DNA of 5,777 nucleotides from Gp6-AA40 sp050742535 (GTDB lineage: Bacteria; Acidobacteriota; Vicinamibacteria; Vicinamibacterales; UBA2999): contig JBOGIQ010000367.1 in assembly GCA_050742535.1 (NCBI GenBank), forward strand, positions 1 through 5,777. Reading direction: 5' to 3'. Within the stretch, counting starts at the first letter, position 1, and every line of letters begins with the position of its first letter. Made by a program: the position numbers and the translations under genes. A model generated the notes under the pieces. The model was given only the letters and a program-made list of their open reading frames with translations. It was not told the DNA's origin and made no database searches. Of the stretch, positions 1 through 3,846 are shown in pieces.

Positions 1-1288
1 GATCGGCGGCTTCGCCGCCGGCCTCGCCGGAGCACCCGCGGCACCGGCGGGCCAAGCCGATGGCCGACCGTCCGGCAAAGGAGGAGGGCTCACCGCCCGC
101 GATCCCTCCTACTTTCCAGTCACGGTCACGCATGACGGTCACGCATGGACGCAGGTCGGCATGCGCTACAAGGGCAACTTCTCGTTGATGATGGGAAGTC
201 TCTTCTCGCTGATGATGGGAACGCCGGACGGCAAGCTGTCGTTCCGTCTCAACTTCGACCGGTTCGAAGACGCCCATCCGGAGATCGCCAACCAGCGGTT
301 CTACGGTTTTAAGGAACTGACGTTCTCCTCGAACTTCGACGACGCCTCGCGCATGCGCGAGGCGTTGGCCAACGAGCTCTTTCGCGATCGCGGGGTTGCT
401 GCGCCGCGTGTCGCCTTCTATCGCATCGTCGTGAATACCGGCACCGGCGACGAGTCCTGGGGCCTGTACACGCTGGTCGAGGATCCGGCCGATCCTGCGA
501 TGCTCGCCTCGCAGTTCGGAGGAGCGTCGGGCAACCTGTACAAGCCCGACGGGCCGGGCGCCGACTGGACGAGATTCGATGTGGCGGGCTTCGAGAAGAA
601 GACCAACAGGGCGAGGGCAGACTTCAGCGACATCCAGGCTGCGATCGACGCGCTTCACGCGGACCTCCCTCCTGCGGCGTGGCGCGCAAATCTCGAGCGG
701 CACTTCGACGTGGACCGCTTCCTGCGCTGGCTCGCGGTGAATCAGGTCGTGGACAACTGGGACGCGTACGGCCGCTACGCGCACAACTACTACCTCTACG
801 CGGATCCAGGACGCAACGGACGCCTCGTCTGGATCCCCTGGGACAACAACTACTCCTTCGGCGGGATCCCGTTCGCGGCGAATGCTGCCGGCATAGCCCG
901 GATAGCCGCGGGTGCGGCACCTGCGCCCCAGGTTCCAGTGCCTCAAGGTCCAGTACCCGTCGGCGTCCCGATGATCGGATCGAGCGCCGACGTGTTGTTC
1001 GAGAAAGGCGTTGGGGAAGGCTGGCCGCTGATCTCGAGGCTCCTGGCGGATCCCGTCTACAGGCCGCAGTATCGCGCGCACCTGAGATTCGCGCTCGGAG
1101 GACTCTACGAACGGAACACGTTTGCCGCTCGAATCCGCGAGTGGCAGACGCTGCTGGCTTCGTCAGTGAAATCGGACAAGCCGGCGTCGATGTTTGGCGG
1201 AACCGACGACTTCCCGACCGCGATCACCACCCTGCTGACTGCGGTGGACCGGCGACGCTCGCTCATCGAAGCTGCTCTCAGCCGCTGA
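1..1288 (+). CDS. CotH family protein kinase, 5'-truncated by the window edge
   Basis: The reading frame is open from base 2 (first complete codon) to the TGA at 1286-1288. An ATG lies at 161, but residues just before it (DPSYFPVTVTHDG, then AWTQVG) already fit the conserved CotH N-terminal strand pattern, so 161 is an internal Met and the true start lies to the left. Counting from that Met: the MRYKGN motif is at 1-6, a fold-conserved stretch with RLNFDRFED at 29-37, YGFKELTFSS at 48-57, GLYTLVEDP at 101-109 and GNLYKPDG at 124-131. The active-site part follows: NWDAYGRYAHNYYLY at 199-213 and WIPWDNNYSFGG at 224-235. By family knowledge, Asp201 and Asp228 here correspond to the catalytic and metal-binding aspartates of spore-coat kinase CotH. 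The family has an atypical protein-kinase fold that phosphorylates protein Ser residues; the substrate here is unknown. A Gly/Ala/Pro-rich segment precedes the domain (about bases 2-95), and an Ala/Pro/Val-rich loop lies at 878-970. A 24-nt in-frame duplication sits right after MRYKGN. No stop or frameshift is seen. The family call is strong. Confidence 0.9.
   Translation, partial: IGGFAAGLAGAPAAPAGQADGRPSGKGGGLTARDPSYFPVTVTHDGHAWTQVGMRYKGNFSLMMGSLFSLMMGTPDGKLSFRLNFDRFEDAHPEIANQRFYGFKELTFSSNFDDASRMREALANELFRDRGVAAPRVAFYRIVVNTGTGDESWGLYTLVEDPADPAMLASQFGGASGNLYKPDGPGADWTRFDVAGFEKKTNRARADFSDIQAAIDALHADLPPAAWRANLERHFDVDRFLRWLAVNQVVDNWDAYGRYAHNYYLYADPGRNGRLVWIPWDNNYSFGGIPFAANAAGIARIAAGAAPAPQVPVPQGPVPVGVPMIGSSADVLFEKGVGEGWPLISRLLADPVYRPQYRAHLRFALGGLYERNTFAARIREWQTLLASSVKSDKPASMFGGTDDFPTAITTLLTAVDRRRSLIEAALSR
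122..147. repeat. Perfect 13-bp tandem repeat inside the CotH gene
   Basis: The unit ACGGTCACGCATG occurs at 122-134 and again, without a gap or mismatch, at 135-147. The unit length is not a multiple of three, so the copies are read in different frames (encoding VTVTHDGHAW overall). The protein on both sides fits the CotH pattern, so the repeat does not break the gene. Confidence 0.85.
178..221. repeat. 24-nt in-frame tandem duplication (FSLMMG repeat) in the CotH gene
   Basis: Bases 178-197 and 202-221 are identical over 20 positions except for one (T185 against C209), offset by exactly 24 nt. The protein therefore reads FSLMMGSLFSLMMG just after the MRYKGN motif. The offset is eight codons, so the frame is kept. 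In CotH relatives this position usually holds a single KGNSSL-type loop before the LPFRLNFD-like strand, so one copy looks like an extra insertion. Confidence 0.85.
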
Positions 1289-1374
1289 GGGCCGGAACGT
1301 AGCAAGGCAGGGATTCGTCCCCACGGGCCGCCCGCGCGCACGCCTTGTTTCGGGATATCATTCCACCCCAATTC

Positions 1375-1382
1375 AAAGGAGG
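1375..1382 (+). promoter_or_regulatory. Strong Shine-Dalgarno sequence of the SnoaL-like gene
   Basis: AAAGGAGG, followed by two more G, lies seven bases before the ATG at 1390. It decides the start: the frame is open upstream to a TTG at 1345, but only the ATG at 1390 has a ribosome binding site at the right distance, and the family's first helix begins there. No comparably good Shine-Dalgarno sequence precedes the minus-strand genes in this window. Confidence 0.85.
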
Positions 1383-1389
1383 GGCGACG

Positions 1390-1815
1390 ATGTCCGAAGC
1401 AGAGGCAGTTCGAATAGCCAGAGAAAACGTTGACGCGTGGACGGCCGGAGACTGGGATCGACTGCGAGGTGCTCTCGCGCCTGATGTTGTGTACGACGAG
1501 GTCGGCACCCAACGCCGTCTGGTTGGAGTGGATGATTTCGTCCACAGCTACCAGGCGTGGAAGCAGGCGGGTCCAGACGGCAAGGGTACGGTGACACGGG
1601 CCCTTGCAAGTGGGGACACCGTTCTAATCGAGGTCACGTGGACTGCGACACAGACAGGTCCGATCGAGACGCCTAAGGGCCCTATCCCACCGTCGGGAAA
1701 GCAGTGGAACGTGCGCGGAGTTCAGGTGATCACCGTGAAGGACGGCAGGATCAAGGAACTTCGTCAGTACTTCGACATGCTGACAATTCTCCAGCAGATA
1801 GGAGTCGCCCAGTAG
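1390..1815 (+). CDS. SnoaL-like / NTF2-fold protein (ester cyclase-like)
   Basis: This is a complete 141-residue protein starting at the ATG at 1390 and ending with TAG at 1813-1815. The layout is that of the SnoaL-like polyketide cyclase / NTF2 superfamily: an N-terminal helix (AVRIARENVDAWTAGDW, about residues 6-22), the 'APDVVYDEVG' strand with the usual acidic residues (about 29-38), then a helix with VDDFVHSYQAWKQAGPD, and a long curved sheet. The C-terminus has GVQVITVKDGRIKELRQYFD and a final helix MLTILQQIGV, which is typical of soil-bacterial 'ester cyclase' or 'nuclear transport factor 2 family' entries. The conical fold forms a small hydrophobic pocket; the substrate cannot be told from sequence. 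There is no signal peptide, so it is probably cytoplasmic. It follows the CotH gene by 101 bases on the same strand but shows no functional link to it. The gene converges with the membrane-protein gene 36 bases downstream. Confidence 0.85.
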   Translation: MSEAEAVRIARENVDAWTAGDWDRLRGALAPDVVYDEVGTQRRLVGVDDFVHSYQAWKQAGPDGKGTVTRALASGDTVLIEVTWTATQTGPIETPKGPIPPSGKQWNVRGVQVITVKDGRIKELRQYFDMLTILQQIGVAQ

Positions 1816-1851
1816 GATGAGGTCAACCGGGATCCGAATGGCCTGACTCGG

Positions 1852-2175
1852 CTACCGGACTATTGGAGAACGTGTCGCATTCGCTGGCACTCGACGGCCC
1901 ATGAACACCGCCACCGCGACCATGCCGACGCCTAGCCCGAGCTGCCACCAAATGGGACCGTCAACCCACTTCATCCCTCCGAAGAGTCCATGAGCGTGGC
2001 TCACATCCCACCCAATCGCGCCGGTGACGGCGAGCAACAGTCCCACGACGCCCACGCTGAGCACACGCTGATACCGGTATCCCGGACGCCCGGACCACGT
2101 GCGGCTGTGATACCGCTGCGACACGACTAGTGCCAGCACAATCAAACCGATCAACGCGATCAGCGCGTAGTCCAT
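1852..2175 (-). CDS. Small hypothetical membrane protein with three predicted helices
   Basis: This is a 107-residue frame from the ATG at 2175 to the TAG at 1852-1854. I do not recognise the family. Three hydrophobic stretches are visible: about residues 3-19 (YALIALIGLIVLALVVS), 38-58 (around LSVGVVGLLLAVTGAIGW) and 74-93 (around LGLGVGMVAVAVFMG). A basic, aromatic loop with RYHSRTWSGRPGYRYQR separates the first two helices, and GGMKWVDGPIWW lies between the second and third. Positive charges in the first loop suggest that it faces the cytoplasm with the N-terminus outside. No Cys pairs or catalytic motif are seen. The bases before the ATG hold no convincing Shine-Dalgarno sequence. The gene lies 145 bases after the end of the TIGR03435 gene on the same strand; that spacing neither proves nor excludes cotranscription. 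The regular hydrophobic periodicity and clean ends make it a likely real gene. Confidence 0.6.
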   Translation of the reverse strand: MDYALIALIGLIVLALVVSQRYHSRTWSGRPGYRYQRVLSVGVVGLLLAVTGAIGWDVSHAHGLFGGMKWVDGPIWWQLGLGVGMVAVAVFMGRRVPANATRSPIVR

Positions 2176-2320
2176 GAACTGATTTTACCGCGGCGAGCAG
2201 AATCAGAGGTCTTCAGCGTGCCATCAGGACTCGAGGCCGCAATGTGAGAGATCGTGCTGCTGCGGGCGTTGCATGAAAGCGGCGGATCCGGCTCGCCTTC
2301 GGCGCCCATCAGTTCCGAGT
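2176..2320. other. Intergenic spacer with no identifiable element
   Basis: These 145 bases lie between two minus-strand genes. I see no tRNA, strong hairpin followed by a T run, or convincing promoter. A 49-codon minus-strand frame (2160-2309) overlaps the start of the membrane-protein gene but has no protein-like features. Confidence 0.5.
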
Positions 2321-3142
2321 TCAATTCTCCGACGGCCGCTCGATGCGGTCGATGACGACCATTTCCACCGGGCCGCGGGCTGATTCGAGCCGCAGGCCCA
2401 ACTGCTCCTGAATCGCGGTGAAGATAACAGGGAGTTCACCACCTGTTGCGGGATCGGTCCTGAGCGTTGTGTCCTGGTCCGAGTAGCGCAACTCGAAGTC
2501 GAACCCGCCCTGCAAACCTGTTTTGTCCACGACGCGACGTTGAACAGCCCGGGGCAGCATCGCCGCCAACTGCGCCATGGTTCGCCCCTTTCCCGTGATG
2601 CGTCCTCCGCCCATGCCGCTCGCGCACACGTCGGACGCCCCTGGCTGGGGCGGACCACCCTTGCGAGCCGCTGTCGCGATCGCCTCACAATCAACGTTGG
2701 CGCGAGTGAGGCCGGGGCCCAATTTGCCGTCCGGTCGGGCCAGCACGAGCGCGTAGATCGGCCCTTCCTTCGTCTCATTGTGCACAGTGATTTTGAACCG
2801 GTCGACGAGGAGGGCGCGCAACATCGCGGGCCTCTCGCCGGGACGGACGTTCTCGGGAAGCGTCGCGAGGATGTCGTAGCGATCAGAGCTGATCCACGAG
2901 GGCCCACCTTCGAGACGGAACGACTCGAAGGAGAGCCCGAATGCCTCGCGGATGATCATGATGATTGGCACGTTGGTCGCGGTATAGGTCCGGCCGTTTT
3001 GCGTGATCGAGAACCGGTTCTCGCCCGACGTATTGCGCTTTACCGACGTGACATCGAAGGAGGGCGTCTGCGCCGCCGCTTCTATCGTCAGACAGCCGAC
3101 CCAGGGGACGACAATTGCCACCGGGAACATACGACCAGTCAT
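2321..3142 (-). CDS. TIGR03435 family protein (DUF3738), probably exported
   Basis: This is a complete 273-residue protein from the ATG at 3142 to the TGA at 2321-2323. Residues 1-25 form a signal peptide: MTGR, a hydrophobic core (MFPVAIVVPWVGCLTI) and an AAAQ cleavage region, with PSFDVTSVKRN starting the mature domain. The mature part matches the acidobacterial TIGR03435 family: FDVTSVKRN, TATNVPIIMIIREAFGL, GGPSWISSDRYDILA, ERPAMLRALLVDRFKITVHN, YALVLARPDGKLGPGL, then TMAQLAAMLPRAVQRRVVDKTGLQGGFDFELRY, and the ending with IFTAIQEQLGLRLES followed by VEMVVIDRIERPSEN. The family is known mostly as a large paralogous set in Solibacter and relatives, and its molecular function is not established. 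It is often seen near BlaR1-like M56 peptidases, but none is in this window. An alternative start at Met5 (base 3130) would shorten the signal peptide; neither start has a good Shine-Dalgarno sequence. Full length and intact. Confidence 0.88.
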   Translation of the reverse strand: MTGRMFPVAIVVPWVGCLTIEAAAQTPSFDVTSVKRNTSGENRFSITQNGRTYTATNVPIIMIIREAFGLSFESFRLEGGPSWISSDRYDILATLPENVRPGERPAMLRALLVDRFKITVHNETKEGPIYALVLARPDGKLGPGLTRANVDCEAIATAARKGGPPQPGASDVCASGMGGGRITGKGRTMAQLAAMLPRAVQRRVVDKTGLQGGFDFELRYSDQDTTLRTDPATGGELPVIFTAIQEQLGLRLESARGPVEMVVIDRIERPSEN

Positions 3143-3186
3143 AGGTGTTTAAGACGACTCCGTGCCCTCTTCGGTTAGCACGCTGC

Positions 3187-3218
3187 CGGGGTTTACGCGC
3201 GGTACCAGTAAAACCCCG
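3187..3218. repeat. Inverted repeat, 8-bp stem with 16-base loop
   Basis: CGGGGTTT (3187-3194) pairs with AAACCCCG (3211-3218); the loop includes the palindrome GGTACC. There is no T run after the stem on either strand, so it is not a standard terminator. It overlaps the end of the propeller remnant. Function unknown; it may be chance in GC-rich DNA. Confidence 0.45.
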
Positions 3219-3420
3219 AAGCCGTCGGAAAGTTGCACGAGACCGGGGGACTGTCGGCCGCGGGAGCTTTCGTCGCGATCAGGGAAGCGCTGTCCTGAGG
3301 GCTCCGCACGATAGAGAACCGCGTCGTTCCGACCTTCGACGTCAACCGGACGGGCGAGCCGAAACAGCTCGACCGGCTTGCCGATGTCGAGCGTCGTATC
3401 GGTTGGCCATCAGCCGCGTC
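3193..3420 (-). pseudogene. Frameshifted remnant of the C-terminus of a TolB/PD40-type beta-propeller protein
   Basis: No single frame gives a convincing protein here, but minus-strand fragments in different frames line up in the order expected for the end of a PD40/WD40-like propeller, the kind attached to acidobacterial Ser/Thr kinases and TolB-like proteins. Reading right to left: RLMANRYD (near 3395-3415), then in another frame TTLDIGKPVELFRLARPV (around 3350-3400), continuing to PSGQRF (ending near 3284), then in a third frame LIATKAPAADSPPVSCNFPT and a stop at 3193-3195. Intact relatives read approximately LMAV...(G)KPxxLF...DGQRFLI...SPP..V..NW. At least two frameshifts are needed, near 3385-3405 and near 3281-3284. 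There is no start codon and no upstream blades, so only the tail survives. The assignment rests on short motifs in order, read by eye; a chance match is possible. Sequencing error is a less likely explanation because the upstream part is missing as well. Confidence 0.42.
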
Positions 3421-3462
3421 GATTAGCGCTTCGGCAGGCCCTGAATTCCCGCCGCAAAGCGG

Positions 3463-3732
3463 TCAGCGCGTCTCGGACAAGGGCTCCGGCTGCGGAATCG
3501 CACTCCATGCTGTACATCGAGACGAGCACTGATGACCCTCCTCTCGCAGGCGGTCATCGGCGCGCGCTTTCGCATCCAATTCTGTCGCCGTCCAGGCTAG
3601 TTGCGTTCCATCGTCCGCTTCAATCCGATAAACAGGCCCCTGCCCGCTATCGTGGAAAGTCATGACGAGCGAGAAGCCGCCCGCGCCCTCGTCATGCCAG
3701 CACCGTGCAATACGCCTTTTTAGTCCGTTCAT
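3463..3732 (-). CDS. Small hypothetical protein with C-terminal HxCxxxC motif
   Basis: This is an 89-residue frame from the ATG at 3732 to the TGA at 3463-3465. The frame stays open to an earlier ATG at 3831, but that one lies beside the terminator stem of the neighbouring gene and the added residues look random, so 3732 is preferred; no good Shine-Dalgarno sequence supports either. The protein has a basic start (MNGLKRRIARCW), two probable beta strands (GGFSLVMTFHD and PVYRIEADDG), an amphipathic charged helix (TELDAKARADDRLREEGH, residues 50-67) and the ending HQCSSRCTAW with Cys69 and Cys73 spaced as CxxxC. The pattern 'helix, then GHxCxxxCxxW' suggests a small metal- or partner-binding protein, but I do not recognise a named family. 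No signal peptide or membrane helix is seen. It lies just beyond a terminator and just before the propeller remnant, so it may itself be a decaying gene. Confidence 0.5.
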   Translation of the reverse strand: MNGLKRRIARCWHDEGAGGFSLVMTFHDSGQGPVYRIEADDGTQLAWTATELDAKARADDRLREEGHQCSSRCTAWSAIPQPEPLSETR

Positions 3733-3792
3733 GGCGAATGCGACCGTCGAAATGAATACGCGCGCCGGACTTGGCTGATTGCTGCACAAAGT

Positions 3793-3823
3793 AAAAGAGC
3801 CCCCGGGCATGACCCGGGGGCTC
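3793..3823 (-). terminator. Rho-independent terminator of the G8/CEMIP-type gene
   Basis: A perfect 11-bp stem (GAGCCCCCGGG at 3797-3807 against CCCGGGGGCTC at 3813-3823) closes a five-base loop. On the minus strand the stem is followed directly by TTTT (complement of 3793-3796) and then ACTTTGTG. It begins 24 bases after the stop codon at 3847, so it ends the transcript arriving from the large gene. There is no T run on the plus-strand side, so it acts in one direction. A weaker 6-bp hairpin (3823-3828 with 3834-3839) sits between it and the stop codon. Confidence 0.9.
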
Positions 3824-3846
3824 CTGCTCATGCAGCAGGGTGCAGC

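Noticed and set aside
161..163. ATG at 161 as the start of the CotH gene
   Set aside because: The same frame is open to the left edge, and the residues before the ATG match the conserved CotH strand (VTVTHDG, AWTQVG). No Shine-Dalgarno sequence precedes 161.
624..1302. Arg-rich overlapping frames on both strands inside the CotH gene
   Set aside because: These are by-products of GC-rich codons; the CotH frame carries the conserved active-site motifs throughout.
1345..1389. Upstream extension of the SnoaL-like gene to a TTG at 1345
   Set aside because: The extra residues would be translated from the Shine-Dalgarno region itself, and the ATG at 1390 has an ideal ribosome binding site.
1816..1851. 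Shared bidirectional terminator between the convergent genes
   Set aside because: No stem of useful length and no T run could be found in these 36 bases.
2160..2309. 49-codon minus-strand frame between the TIGR03435 gene and the membrane-protein gene
   Set aside because: Its composition is not protein-like, it lacks a ribosome binding site and it overlaps the next start codon in another frame.
3320..3426. Plus-strand reading with TFDVNRTGEP, resembling the start of a TIGR03435 domain (FDVxSVKxN)
   Set aside because: The match covers only a few residues, the rest of the domain does not follow, and the minus-strand propeller reading explains the same bases better.
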